This document shows positions 41,850 to 50,667 of a stretch of DNA of 64,000 nt, one piece after another; within the stretch, counting starts at the first letter, position 1, and the number at the start of each line of letters is the position of its first letter. The notes under the pieces are model-generated. The model saw nothing but the letters and a program-made list of their open reading frames with translations, was not told where the DNA came from and did not search any database. The stretch is from positions 234,604 to 298,603 of the forward strand of contig NZ_QQTO01000012.1 in assembly GCF_003351345.1 (NCBI RefSeq), read 5' to 3'. The position numbers were made by a program, and so were the translations under genes. This DNA is from Allobosea caraganae (GTDB lineage: Bacteria > Pseudomonadota > Alphaproteobacteria > Rhizobiales > Beijerinckiaceae).

Positions 41850-42258
41850 TCATTCCATCCCTGCTGGTAGCGCACATGTGATGTACGCAAACGCCATCGG
41901 CGTCCTGCTTGATATCGTTGATTTCAGCCGTGACTAGCAGAGATTGTGACGGAAGTGTCGGAGGGCAAGGCATGCCCGCCCCAAGCTGACGCAAGCGGCT
42001 TGGCCGTCAACTTGCATGCGGGGCGGCATCTGGAATGCCAGCGGAAAAGATGCCAGAAATGCGACGACGGCCCATCGACGGCGAGCGCGACTTACGCCAA
42101 CTTAGTACCGGGTGGGACCAAATCGGATAATCGGCCTCGTGCACCAGCAGCGGTGCGGCGTGCCGGCATCCCGACACGACAGAAAGCATCGTTCAGGCAC
42201 CAGAACTCCAAACCACAAGCACGCATCATCTCGTTCAAAAACAAAGAGGGGAATTCAG
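41850..42258. other. Non-coding gap between divergent genes
   Basis: No gene is supported in these 409 bases. There is a nested inverted repeat: ATGCCCGCCCC (41972-41982) with GGGGCGGCAT (42020-42029), one base bulged, enclosing CCAAGC and GCTTGG (41981-41986, 41998-42003). It may be an operator or a folded leader for the importer that begins at 42259. Base composition is less GC-rich than the flanking genes. GAGGGG at about 42247-42252 is the ribosome binding site of the next gene. Confidence 0.4.
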
Positions 42259-43770
42259 ATGAAGCTCTTCGCCGCGCTGGCTTCGGCCACGTTCCTGACG
42301 CTCGCCACCCTGCCCTCCGTGGCGCAGGCACAGGCGCCGTCGACCCTGCGCATCGGCCTGCAGGAAGACCCGGACGTGCTCGACCCGCACAAGGCGCGCA
42401 CCTTCGTCGGCCGCATCGTCTTCATGGGCCTGTGCGACAAGCTGCTCGACATCGATCCGAACCTGAAGATCATCCCGCAGCTCGCCACCGAATGGTCGTT
42501 CTCGGCCGACGGCCTGACGCTGACCATGAAGCTGCGCAGCGACGCCAAGTTCCATGACGGCGAGCCCTTCAACGCCGAGGCGGCCAAGGCCAACCTCGAA
42601 CGCGCGATGACGCTGCAGGATTCGCTGCGCAAGTCGGAGCTCGCCTCCGTCGCCAGCGTCGAGGCGCCCGACGCGACCACGCTCGTCTTCAAGCTGAAGC
42701 GCCAGGACGCGACGCTGCTCTCGCAGCTCACCGACCGCGCCGGCATGATGCTGGCGCCGAAGACCCTGACCAGCGATGTCGGCGCCAAGCCGGTCTGCTC
42801 CGGCCCCTACAAGTTCGTCGAGCGCGTGCAGAACGACCGCATCGTGCTGGAGAAGTTCAAGGACTACTGGGACGCCAAGAACTACCATTTCGACCGGATT
42901 CTCTACCGCACCATCCCCGACACGACCGTGCGCCTCGCCAACCTGCGCGCCGGCGAGCTCGACATGCTCGAACGCCTCGCGCCCACCGACGTGAAGTCGG
43001 CCCAGGCCGACAAGAGCCTCAAGGTCCAGAGCACCGCCAATCTCGGCTACCAGGGCATCACCATCAACACCGGCAACGGCGAGGCCGCCAACAACCCGGT
43101 GGGCAAGGACAAGCGCGTGCGCCAGGCGCTCTCGCTGGCGATCGACCGCAAGGTGCTGAGCCAGGTCGTGTTCGAAGGGCTCTACGAGCCGATGATCCAG
43201 CCCTTCAACCCGAAGAGCCCCTATACCAGCGCCGAATTCCCGGTGCCGGAGCGCGACGTCGCCAAGGCCAAGGCGCTGCTCAAGGAAGCGGGTCTCTCTA
43301 AGGTCACCGTCGAGCTCTTCGTCACCAACAACCCGGTCGACACCCAGCTCGGCCAGGTCATCCAGGCGATGGCGCAGGAGGCCGGCTTCGACATCCAGCT
43401 GCGCTCGAGCGAGTTCGCCAGCCAGCTGCGCGACCAGCAGCAGGGCAAGTTCCAGATGAGCCGGATCGGCTGGTCGGGCCGCATCGACCCTGACGGCAAC
43501 ATCCACCAGTTCGTCACGACCAAGGGCAGCCAGAACGACGGCAAGTACAGCAATGCCGAAGTCGACAGGCTGCTCGACGAGGCCCGCACGGTCTACGACG
43601 TCGAGGCCCGCAAGAAGCTCTACGACGCCGCCCAGCGCATCCTCCAGGACGAGCGGCCGCAGATCTACCTCTACAACCAGACGGTGTTCTTCGCCCTGCG
43701 CTCGAACCTCCAGGGCTTCGTGATCAATCCGGACGGGATGATCCGGCTCACGGGGCTGAAGCGGCAGTGA
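42259..43770 (+). CDS. Peptide-type ABC transporter substrate-binding protein (SBP family 5)
   Basis: This 503-residue periplasmic protein has a Sec signal peptide (residues 1-25, MKLFAALASATFLTLATLPS, cut near AQAQA). The mature start TLRIGLQEDPDVLDPHKARTFVG, and later QLATEWSFSADGLTLTMKLRSDAKFHDGEPF and VRQALSLAIDRKVLSQVVF, are family SBP_bac_5 signatures. It is the binding subunit for the two permeases that follow. The ATG at 42259 fits the GAGGGG site; the frame upstream to 42112 is non-coding. Gamma-glutamyl or N-acyl peptides are plausible ligands because of the downstream hydrolase, which is inference. Confidence 0.92.
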   Translation: MKLFAALASATFLTLATLPSVAQAQAPSTLRIGLQEDPDVLDPHKARTFVGRIVFMGLCDKLLDIDPNLKIIPQLATEWSFSADGLTLTMKLRSDAKFHDGEPFNAEAAKANLERAMTLQDSLRKSELASVASVEAPDATTLVFKLKRQDATLLSQLTDRAGMMLAPKTLTSDVGAKPVCSGPYKFVERVQNDRIVLEKFKDYWDAKNYHFDRILYRTIPDTTVRLANLRAGELDMLERLAPTDVKSAQADKSLKVQSTANLGYQGITINTGNGEAANNPVGKDKRVRQALSLAIDRKVLSQVVFEGLYEPMIQPFNPKSPYTSAEFPVPERDVAKAKALLKEAGLSKVTVELFVTNNPVDTQLGQVIQAMAQEAGFDIQLRSSEFASQLRDQQQGKFQMSRIGWSGRIDPDGNIHQFVTTKGSQNDGKYSNAEVDRLLDEARTVYDVEARKKLYDAAQRILQDERPQIYLYNQTVFFALRSNLQGFVINPDGMIRLTGLKRQ

Positions 43771-43802
43771 CGAGCGCGATGCCGTTGCCGGCAAACGCGC
43801 CT

Positions 43803-43953
43803 CCCTTCCCCCTTGTGGGGAAGGGATGGGGATGGGGGGCGAACGACCGGGTGGGCGATCTTTCGCTTGCAGCAGTCGCAGCCTTCAACCATGACGCCGC
43901 TTGTTCCGGCTTTACGCCCCCCACCCCTCTCCCCTCCCCGCAAGGGGGAGGGG
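43803..43953. repeat. Palindromic intergenic element (CCCTTCCCC / CCCCTCCCC type)
   Basis: It starts with a hairpin CCCTTCCCC...GGGGAAGGG (43803-43825) and ends with CCCCTCCCC...GGGGAGGGG (43931-43953). The inner flanks, ATGGGGATGGGGGGCG and CGCCCCCCACCCC, are complementary over about a dozen bases. Its layout is like the MITE-like elements but the sequence differs. It fills the 214-bp gap between the binding protein and permease genes. Confidence 0.6.
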
Positions 43954-43984
43954 AAGTGCATTCCCGTAGAGCGGAGAGCCGACC

Positions 43985-44929
43985 ATGCTCTCGCTGATCG
44001 GCCGGCGCATCCTGATCGCGATCCCGACGCTGTTCCTGGTGTCGCTCTTCGTCTTCGCCCTGCAGCGCGCGCTGCCGGGCGACCCGTTCCTCGTCATCGC
44101 CGGCGAGGAGCGTGATCCGGCGGTGATCGCGCATCTGCGCGAGGTCTACCGGATGGACGATCCGATAGTCCTGCAGTTCTTCGCCTGGCTCGGCCAGGTG
44201 GTGCAGGGCGATTTCGGCCGCTCGCTGCGCACCGGCGAGCCGGTGCTCGGGCTGATCATCCAGAAGCTCGGCGTGACCTTCCAGCTCGCGGTCGCCTCGA
44301 TGCTGGTCGCGGTCGGGATCGGCCTGCCGGCCGGCATCATCGCTGCCAGGCGCAAGGACACGATGGCCGACTACACCGCCAGCGCAGTCGCGCTGTTCGG
44401 CCTGTCGGTCCCGCATTTCTGGCTCGGCATCATGCTGATCCTGGTGGTCTCGGTGCAATGGAAGCTGCTGCCGGCCTCGGGCTTCGAATCGATCTTCGTC
44501 GATCCGAAGGCGGCGATCGAGCGGCTGATCATGCCGGCCTTCGTCCTCGGCGGCGGCCTGGCCGCCTTCATCATGCGCCATACCCGCTCGGCCATGCTGG
44601 AGGTGCTGCGCTCGGACTATGTCCGCACCGCCCGCGCCAAGGGGCTGGACGAGGACACGGTGGTCAACCGGCACGCACTGCGCAACGCGCTGGTGCCGAT
44701 CATCACGCTCTCGACCCTGCTCTTCGGCGAGCTGCTGGCTGGCGCGGTGCTGACCGAGCAGGTCTTCACCATCCCGGGCTTCGGCAAGCTGATCGTCGAC
44801 GCCGTGTTCAACCGCGACTACGGTGTGGTGCAGGGCGTCGTGCTGTGCACGGCGATCGGCTTCATCCTGATGAACCTGCTGGCCGACGTGCTCTACGTCC
44901 TGGTCAATCCGCGCCTCAGGAGCAGTTGA
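43985..44929 (+). CDS. Peptide-type ABC transporter permease (DppB type)
   Basis: This 314-residue inner-membrane permease has six hydrophobic segments. It begins MLSLIGRRILIAIPTLFLVSLFVFALQRALPGDPF, the standard DppB start, and has RSAMLEVLRSDYVRTARAKGLDEDTVVNRHALRNALVPIIT, the EAA loop that contacts the ATPase. The stop overlaps the start of the next gene by one base (TGATG), indicating coupling. No ATPase genes are present nearby; they must be encoded elsewhere or shared. Confidence 0.93.
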   Translation: MLSLIGRRILIAIPTLFLVSLFVFALQRALPGDPFLVIAGEERDPAVIAHLREVYRMDDPIVLQFFAWLGQVVQGDFGRSLRTGEPVLGLIIQKLGVTFQLAVASMLVAVGIGLPAGIIAARRKDTMADYTASAVALFGLSVPHFWLGIMLILVVSVQWKLLPASGFESIFVDPKAAIERLIMPAFVLGGGLAAFIMRHTRSAMLEVLRSDYVRTARAKGLDEDTVVNRHALRNALVPIITLSTLLFGELLAGAVLTEQVFTIPGFGKLIVDAVFNRDYGVVQGVVLCTAIGFILMNLLADVLYVLVNPRLRSS

Positions 44930-45819
44930 TGACGAGCGCGACGCTTGAGACCCCCGCCTTGCCGAGCGCGATCGATCCGGCGCCGCGGCCGCGCCGCAGC
45001 ACGCTGTCGAAGCTCCTGCGCAACCGCTCGGCCCTGATCGGCGGCATCATCGTGCTCGTCTTCGTCCTGATGGCCGTGCTGGCGCCGATCCTGCCGATCG
45101 CCGACCCGCTGAAGTCGAACTTCCTCGCCATCCGCAAGCCGCCTTCCGAGCTGTACTGGCTCGGCACCGACGAGCTCGGGCGCGACCAGGTCTCGCGGCT
45201 GTTCTACGGGGCGCAGGCCTCGCTGCTGGCCGGCATCGTCTCGGTGATGATCGCGCTCGTCGTCGGCATTCCCTTCGGGCTGCTGTCCGGCTGGTACGGC
45301 GGCTGGATCGACATCGCGATCTCGCGCGTGACCGAGGCGATGCTGGCCTGCCCGTTCCTGATCCTGGCGATCGCCTTCGCGGCGATCCTCGGCCCCTCCC
45401 TGGCCAATGCGATGATCGCGATCGGCCTCTCGGCGGTGCCGATCTTCGTGCGGCTGGTGCGCGGACAGGTGATGAGCGTCAAGGCCGAGGATTTCGTCGA
45501 GGGCGCCCGCTCCGTAGGCGCCCGCGACATGCGCATCATGTTCGTGCACGTGCTGCCAAACACGCTCTCGCCGATTATCGTGCAGGCGACGCTGTTCATG
45601 GCGCAGGCCATCATCCTGGAGGCCGCGCTCTCCTTCCTTGGCCTCGGCCAGCAACCCCCATCCCCATCCTGGGGCCAGATGCTCAATGTCGCCAAAAACT
45701 TCATGGAGCAGGCCCCGTGGATGTCGGTCGCGCCCGGCATCGCCATCTTCGTGGCGGTGCTCGGCTTCAACCTCCTGGGCGACGGCCTGCGCGACGCGCT
45801 CGACCCCAAAGAATCCTGA
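44929..45819 (+). CDS. Peptide-type ABC transporter permease (DppC type)
   Basis: This 296-residue permease partner has a ~35-residue cytoplasmic N-terminus with PRRSTLSKLLRNRSALIGGII, then ELYWLGTDELGRDQVSRLFYGAQASL, and EDFVEGARSVGARDMRIMFVHVLPNTLSPI (the coupling loop). It ends FNLLGDGLRDALDPKES, the usual DppC C-terminus. The ATG at 44929 overlaps the previous stop. A longer frame starting at 44458 overlaps the DppB gene and is not used. Confidence 0.93.
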   Translation: MTSATLETPALPSAIDPAPRPRRSTLSKLLRNRSALIGGIIVLVFVLMAVLAPILPIADPLKSNFLAIRKPPSELYWLGTDELGRDQVSRLFYGAQASLLAGIVSVMIALVVGIPFGLLSGWYGGWIDIAISRVTEAMLACPFLILAIAFAAILGPSLANAMIAIGLSAVPIFVRLVRGQVMSVKAEDFVEGARSVGARDMRIMFVHVLPNTLSPIIVQATLFMAQAIILEAALSFLGLGQQPPSPSWGQMLNVAKNFMEQAPWMSVAPGIAIFVAVLGFNLLGDGLRDALDPKES

Positions 45820-45837
45820 CTGCCTGAGGAACTGACT

Positions 45838-47637
45838 ATGTTCACCACCCGCCCGGAAATCCTCGGCACCTTCGGTGTCGTCACGACGACGCATTGGCTG
45901 GCGACGGCCACCGGCATGGCCATGCTGGAGAAGGGCGGCAACGCGTTCGACGCCTGCGCCGCGGCGGCCTTCGTGCTGCAGGTCGTCGAGCCGCATCTGG
46001 TCGGCCCGGCCGGCGACATGCCGGCCGTGTTCTATTCGGCCGAGACCAAGAAGGTCGAGGTGCTCTGCGCCCAGGGCCCGGCGCCGCAGGCCGCGACCAT
46101 CGAGGCCTACAAGAAGCTCGGGCTCGACCTGATCCCGGGCTCGGGCCTGCTCTCCACCGTCGTGCCCGGCGCCTTCGGCGGCTGGATGACCATGCTGCGC
46201 GATCATGGAAGGCTGCCGCTGCGCGAGGTCCTCGAACCCGCCATCGGCTATTTCGAGAACGGCCACCCGATGCTGCCGCGCGTCTCCGACACGATCGGCA
46301 CCCTGACCGAGCTCTTCACCACGGAATGGCCGACCTCCGGCGCGGTCTACCTGCCCGGCGGCAACGTGCCGAAGGGCAAGGAGCTCTTCCGCAACACCGC
46401 CGCGGCCGAGACCTACAAGCGCATCCTGGCCGAGTCCGAGGCCGTCGGCGGCTCGCGCGAGACGCAGATCCAGGCGGCCTATGATGCCTGGTACAAGGGC
46501 TTCGTCGCCGAGGCGATGGACAAGTTCTGCCGCACCACCGAGGCGATGGATTCATCCGGCCGCCGCCACAAGGGCCTGCTCACCGCCGACGACATGGCGC
46601 GCTGGACGCCCACCTACGAGACGCCGGCGAGCGTGACCTACCACGATTGGGAGGTCTTCAAGATCGGCCCCTGGGGCCAGGGCCCGGTCTTCTTGCAGAC
46701 GCTGAAGATCCTTGAGGGCTTCGATATCGGCGCGATGGGCCCGGCCAGCGCCGAGTTCATCCACCATGTCGCGGAGGCGATGAAGCTCGCCTTCGCCGAT
46801 CGCGAGGCCTATTATGGCGATCCGGATTTCGTGAAGGTGCCGCTGGCGACGCTGCTCTCGGACGAGTACGCCACTGAGCGCCGCAAGCTGATCGGCGACA
46901 CAGCCTCGCATGAGCAGCGCCCCGGCATGATCGCCGGCTTCGAAGAGCAGGTCGGTAAGATGCTGGCCACGCTCCGCATCGCCGGCCAGAGCGGCACTGG
47001 CGGCGCCACCGTCGGCGAGCCGACCCTGGCCTCGATGGTCGCCTCCTCGCGCCGCGGCGACACCGTCCATATCGACGTGATCGACAAATGGGGCAACATG
47101 GTCGCGGCGACGCCGTCGGGCGGCTGGCTGCAATCCTCGCCTGTGATCCCCGAGCTCGGCTTCCCGCTGAACTCGCGCGCCCAGGCCTTCTACCTCGACG
47201 AGGGCCTGCCCTCCTCGCTCGCGCCGTTCAAGCGCCCGCGCACCACGCTGACGCCGACCATCGCCTTCGAGAACGGCGAGCCGCGCCTCGCCTTCGGCAC
47301 GCCGGGCGGCGACCAGCAGGAGCAATGGCAGCTCGGCATGTTCCTGCGCCGCGTCCATCATGGCCTCAACCTGCAGGAGGCGATCGACCTGCCGCTGTTC
47401 CACACCCAGCACTTCCCCTCGACCTTCTATCCGCGCGAGGCCCGGCCGGGCCATCTGACGGTCGAGGAGAGCGTGGGCGCCGAGGTGATCGCCGATCTCG
47501 TCAAGCGCGGCCACGCGCTCGAAGAGGCTCCGGTGTGGACGGTCGGGCGCCTGACCGCGGCCGAGAAGAGCAGCAACGGCCTCTTGCGCGCCGCGGCGAC
47601 CCCGCGTCTGATGCAGGCCTACGCGATCGGCCGGTAG
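45838..47637 (+). CDS. Gamma-glutamyltransferase-like Ntn hydrolase
   Basis: This 599-residue protein has the full GGT fold. The predicted self-cleavage nucleophile is Thr409 (RRGDTVHIDVIDKWGNMVA), giving a ~408-residue large and ~191-residue small chain, both near normal. The usual Arg that holds the glutamate carboxylate (FREMAP in the E. coli enzyme, Arg114) is missing; the region reads VEVLCAQGPAPQAAT (residues 73-87). No signal peptide is seen, although GGTs are usually periplasmic. Cephalosporin acylase-like or oxamate amidohydrolase (HpxW)-like enzymes in the same superfamily are possible. It is 18 bases after the permease genes, so it likely acts on the imported compound. Confidence 0.85.
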   Translation: MFTTRPEILGTFGVVTTTHWLATATGMAMLEKGGNAFDACAAAAFVLQVVEPHLVGPAGDMPAVFYSAETKKVEVLCAQGPAPQAATIEAYKKLGLDLIPGSGLLSTVVPGAFGGWMTMLRDHGRLPLREVLEPAIGYFENGHPMLPRVSDTIGTLTELFTTEWPTSGAVYLPGGNVPKGKELFRNTAAAETYKRILAESEAVGGSRETQIQAAYDAWYKGFVAEAMDKFCRTTEAMDSSGRRHKGLLTADDMARWTPTYETPASVTYHDWEVFKIGPWGQGPVFLQTLKILEGFDIGAMGPASAEFIHHVAEAMKLAFADREAYYGDPDFVKVPLATLLSDEYATERRKLIGDTASHEQRPGMIAGFEEQVGKMLATLRIAGQSGTGGATVGEPTLASMVASSRRGDTVHIDVIDKWGNMVAATPSGGWLQSSPVIPELGFPLNSRAQAFYLDEGLPSSLAPFKRPRTTLTPTIAFENGEPRLAFGTPGGDQQEQWQLGMFLRRVHHGLNLQEAIDLPLFHTQHFPSTFYPREARPGHLTVEESVGAEVIADLVKRGHALEEAPVWTVGRLTAAEKSSNGLLRAAATPRLMQAYAIGR

Positions 47638-47650
47638 GAGTATTGCGCCC

Positions 47651-48376
47651 ATGACATGGTCCATCGTCGCCCGCGATGCGGCGACCGGCGCCTTCGGCGT
47701 CGCGGTCTCGACCTGCGCTTTCGCCGTGGGGGCACGCGTCCCCTATGGCGGCGGGCGCATCGGCGCGATCGCGACCCAGGCCTTCGTCAACCCGCTCTAC
47801 GGCGTCGATGGGCTGAAGCTGCTGCAGGAGGGCCGCTCGGCCGTCGAGATCATCGCGACGCTGACGGCGGCAGACGAGGGCCGGGCCCATCGCCAGCTCC
47901 ACGTCATCGACCGCGACGGCAAGATCGCGGCCTATACCGGCAAGTCCTGCATCGACTGGTGCGGGGCGGTCGACGGGCCGCAGGTCTCCGTCGCCGGCAA
48001 CATGCTGGCCGGGCCACAAGTCGTGCAGGAGACGCTGAAGGCCTATATCGCCGCCTCGGCGCTCGATTTCGACGAGCGGCTGCTGGTCGCGCTCGAAGCC
48101 GGCGAGAGAGCCGGCGGCGACAAGCGCGGCAGGCAATCGGCCGCGATCCGAATCTGGGCGGGCGAGCCGATGCCCTCCTTCGACATCCGCGTCGACGACC
48201 ACGCCGACCCGCTCGCCGAGCTGCGCCGGATCTGGCGCATGGCGCATCAGCGCTACGTGCCGTTCCAGGCGGCATCGCCGTCGCGGGCGCGGCCTGCGGG
48301 GGTGACCGACCGCGACGAGCTGGACCGGCTCTGCAACGAGTACGCCGCAGCCTGGAACGCACGCCATCCGGAGTAG
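47651..48376 (+). CDS. DUF1028 domain-containing protein
   Basis: This 241-residue protein is a DUF1028 member, a predicted Ntn-hydrolase-fold family. It starts MTWSIVARDAATGAFGVAVSTCAFAVGARVPY, with an N-terminal part that ends in IATQAFVNPLYGVDGLKLL and then HVIDRDGKIAAYTGKSCIDWCG. It is fourteen bases after the GGT-like gene, so both probably act on the same amide or peptide. The C-terminal ~70 residues (RIWRMAHQRYVPF) are less conserved. The reaction is not known to me. Confidence 0.85.
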   Translation: MTWSIVARDAATGAFGVAVSTCAFAVGARVPYGGGRIGAIATQAFVNPLYGVDGLKLLQEGRSAVEIIATLTAADEGRAHRQLHVIDRDGKIAAYTGKSCIDWCGAVDGPQVSVAGNMLAGPQVVQETLKAYIAASALDFDERLLVALEAGERAGGDKRGRQSAAIRIWAGEPMPSFDIRVDDHADPLAELRRIWRMAHQRYVPFQAASPSRARPAGVTDRDELDRLCNEYAAAWNARHPE

Positions 48377-48476
48377 CCCATCCTATTCGGACCTTCTCCC
48401 GCCGGCTGGTTAGGCGCGCTCTGCCCGCCATGCTAATCTTCCGTGGTTCCGGCAGAACGTCCGAGGGGGCACGGTG

Positions 48477-49064
48477 ATGGCGGAGACGATCGAAACCTTG
48501 GAGCGGCGGGTTGCGGCGCTCGAAGCGCGGATCAAGGTGCTCACGGATGCGATCTCGGTGAGCGCCGCCGGGGCGGTCACGATCAACGCGAATAGCGGCT
48601 TCACGCTGAATAGCGGCGCCTACACCATGATCACCAGCGGGACGCAGGTCGGCATCACAGCCGGCAGCGGCTTCACCCTGGACAGCGGCGCCCACACCCT
48701 GATCAACAGCGGGGCGCAATTCAGCGTCACGGCCGGCAGCAGCATCGCGATGACCTCAGGCAATACCGTGAGCGTGGCCGGCGCGCGCGAAGTCACCTTG
48801 AGCGGGCGCACCCTCAAGGCGACGGCAAGCGGCGACATCAAAGTCGCCAGCGGCGAGGACCTGGCGCTCACCAGCCGCAAGACCATGGTCATCGAGGCCG
48901 GCACCGTCGCGACCATGAAATCCGGCGACGCCTCGCTCACTCAGAAGCGGGACGGAACCGTCACCCTCCTTGGCAACGACCTCACGCTCAAGGCCAGCGG
49001 CAAGCTCACTGCGCAGGCGAATAGCGACGTCGTCCTCAAGGGCTCGAAGATCCGGCAGAACTGA
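48477..49064 (+). CDS. Orphan VgrG-tip/DUF2345-like beta-repeat protein
   Basis: This 195-residue protein has a short coiled coil (residues 1-26, ETLERRVAALEARIKVL) followed by regular beta-strand repeats rich in Ser, Gly and Thr. Residues 40-63 and 64-87 are a direct duplication (SGFTLxSGAxTxIxSGxQ). The end, LTLKASGKLTAQANSDVVLKGSKIRQN, matches the ending of VgrG/gp5-type needle spikes. It has no OB-fold or gp27-like parts, and no type VI secretion or phage genes are nearby. GAGGGGG supports the ATG at 48477. Its function is unknown; I infer a trimeric spike. Confidence 0.65.
   Translation: MAETIETLERRVAALEARIKVLTDAISVSAAGAVTINANSGFTLNSGAYTMITSGTQVGITAGSGFTLDSGAHTLINSGAQFSVTAGSSIAMTSGNTVSVAGAREVTLSGRTLKATASGDIKVASGEDLALTSRKTMVIEAGTVATMKSGDASLTQKRDGTVTLLGNDLTLKASGKLTAQANSDVVLKGSKIRQN
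48594..48737 (+). repeat. 72-bp tandem duplication in the spike-like gene
   Basis: Bases 48594-48665 and 48666-48737 encode 24-residue units that differ at only a few positions. The DNA is also highly similar (both start AGCGGCTTCAC and contain AGCGGCGCC). The duplication would add one turn to a beta-helix. Confidence 0.7.
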
Positions 49065-49076
49065 GCGCGGTCGCGC

Positions 49077-50153
49077 TCAGGTCAGCTTGCCGCGCGCCGC
49101 CACCGGCAACTCGCCGACCAGCTTGTCGCCGCGCACCGTGATCAGCCGGTCGACCATGTTGACGACGACGCAGACATGGTTCGGGATGATGCGCACCACC
49201 TCGCCGACCTTGGGCCGGTCGTTGCTGGCGGAGAGGTCGAGGAAGCCGTGCTCCTCCGCGAATTTGGCGATCTTCGCCGCCGGATATTCGAGGATGTAGC
49301 CATGGCCTTCGAGCCCGCCGGTGTCGCTCGTCAGCGTCTTCGAGCCTGAATCGAGGATGCCGCGCTCCGGGCCGGCCCGGCTCACCACCGTGGCGTAGAC
49401 GCTCAGCGCGCAATCATCGAGCGTCGCGACGCCGGCTGCGACCTGCATGCGATCGTTGAAGATCGAGGTGCCGGCGCGGTGCTCGGTCGAACCCTTGAGC
49501 TTGCCGATATTGGGGATGTTGGGCGAACCGCCGGTCGAGATCATGCCCGCCTCCAGGCCGGCATCGCGCAGGCCGGCATTGGCAGCGTCGAGGAAGCGCT
49601 GGGTGCGCTCCCAGCCATCCTCGGGCGGGTACATCAGAAAGCCGGCGAAGGTCAGGCCGGGCGAGCCAGCGATCAGCCGGGCGAGCTCGACCGCCTCAGT
49701 CGGCGTCTCGACGCCGGCGCGCTGCCGGCCGGTATCGCACTCGACCACGACTTCGAGGTTGCGCCCGGCGATCTCGGCCGCCCTGGGCAGGCCCGAAATC
49801 GTGACCGGGTTGTCGGCAGCGACGATCATGCGGACGCGGCGCTGGAGCGCCCCGAGCCGGCCGAGCTTCTCCTCGCCGAGGATGTTGTAGCTGATCAGGA
49901 TGTCGTCGAGCCCGCCATCGGCCATCACCTCGGCCTCGCCGAGCTTCTGGCAGGTGATGCCGCGGGCGCCGGCCTCGCGCTGGAGCCGCGCCAGCTCGGG
50001 CGATTTATGCGTCTTGATATGCGGGCGGTTGGCGATGCCGGCGGCATCGCAGGCGGCTTGCAGCCGGGCGATGTTGGCCTCGACCTTGTCGAGGTCGATG
50101 ACGACCGCGGGCGTGCCGTAGGTGCGGGCGATCTCTTCTGCGAGCGCGGTCAT
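49077..50153 (-). CDS. D-serine dehydratase-like / D-threonine aldolase family PLP enzyme
   Basis: This 358-residue alanine-racemase-fold enzyme has the PLP-lysine region RPHIKTHKSPELA (Lys47), the cofactor-phosphate loop STGGSPNIPNIG and the metal site PNHVC (H326, C328). In D-threonine aldolases the second metal ligand is, as I recall, Asp (HxD), while D-serine dehydratases use His and Cys with zinc, so HxC favours a dehydratase. Dehydratases give reactive enamines, and the RidA-type gene directly upstream overlaps by four bases. A D-hydroxy-amino acid such as D-serine or D-threo-3-hydroxyaspartate is the likely substrate. Confidence 0.87.
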   Translation of the reverse strand: MTALAEEIARTYGTPAVVIDLDKVEANIARLQAACDAAGIANRPHIKTHKSPELARLQREAGARGITCQKLGEAEVMADGGLDDILISYNILGEEKLGRLGALQRRVRMIVAADNPVTISGLPRAAEIAGRNLEVVVECDTGRQRAGVETPTEAVELARLIAGSPGLTFAGFLMYPPEDGWERTQRFLDAANAGLRDAGLEAGMISTGGSPNIPNIGKLKGSTEHRAGTSIFNDRMQVAAGVATLDDCALSVYATVVSRAGPERGILDSGSKTLTSDTGGLEGHGYILEYPAAKIAKFAEEHGFLDLSASNDRPKVGEVVRIIPNHVCVVVNMVDRLITVRGDKLVGELPVAARGKLT

Positions 50154-50608
50154 GGCAGGATCCTGACGATGGCTTCGATCTCGACCGTCATGTTGTTGGG
50201 CAGCGAGCCCATGCCGACGGCGGAGCGGGCATGGCGGCCATTGTCGCCGAGCACGGCGACGAAGAGGTCCGAGCAGCCGTTGATGACCTTGGGGTGGCTG
50301 GCAAAGTCCGGGGCGGCATTGACCATGCCGAGCAGCTTGACGACCTCGACCTTGTCGAGCGAGCCGGCCGCCTCCTTCATCGCCGCGAGCAGGCCGAGCC
50401 CGGTCGCCTTGGCGTGCTCATAGGCCTGCTCGACCGTGACGTCTGCGCCGACCTTGCCGGTCGGATAGCTGCCATCGGCACGGCGCGGGCCCTGGCCGGA
50501 AAGATAGACGATGTCGCCGACCTTCTTGAAGCGGACATAGTTGGCGACGGGCGTCGCGACCTCGGGCAGGCTCAGCCCAAGGTCCTTGAGCTTCTGATCG
50601 GCACTCAT
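50150..50608 (-). CDS. RidA family protein
   Basis: This 152-residue protein of the RidA/YjgF/UK114 family, longer than canonical RidA and closer to the YjgH-like branch. It has DIVYLSGQGPRRADGSYPTGKVGADVTVEQAYEHA, the core beta-strand and helix, and a C-terminal DNGRHARSAVGMGSLPNNMTVEIEAI in which the Arg is at the position expected for enamine or imine hydrolysis. It would detoxify the 2-aminoacrylate-type enamines made by the neighbouring PLP enzyme, whose start codon overlaps its stop (ATGA). The overlap suggests joint translation. Confidence 0.9.
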   Translation of the reverse strand: MSADQKLKDLGLSLPEVATPVANYVRFKKVGDIVYLSGQGPRRADGSYPTGKVGADVTVEQAYEHAKATGLGLLAAMKEAAGSLDKVEVVKLLGMVNAAPDFASHPKVINGCSDLFVAVLGDNGRHARSAVGMGSLPNNMTVEIEAIVRILP

Positions 50609-50667
50609 TCGCTTTCCCTTCTGGTCGTCTTGCTGGTCGGTCTTCCCCGGCGCTTTCGCGCGAGGCT

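Noticed and set aside
48477..49064. A prophage or type VI secretion locus around the spike-like gene
   Set aside because: Neighbouring genes are metabolic on both sides. No capsid, tail, integrase, Tss or Hcp gene is in the window.
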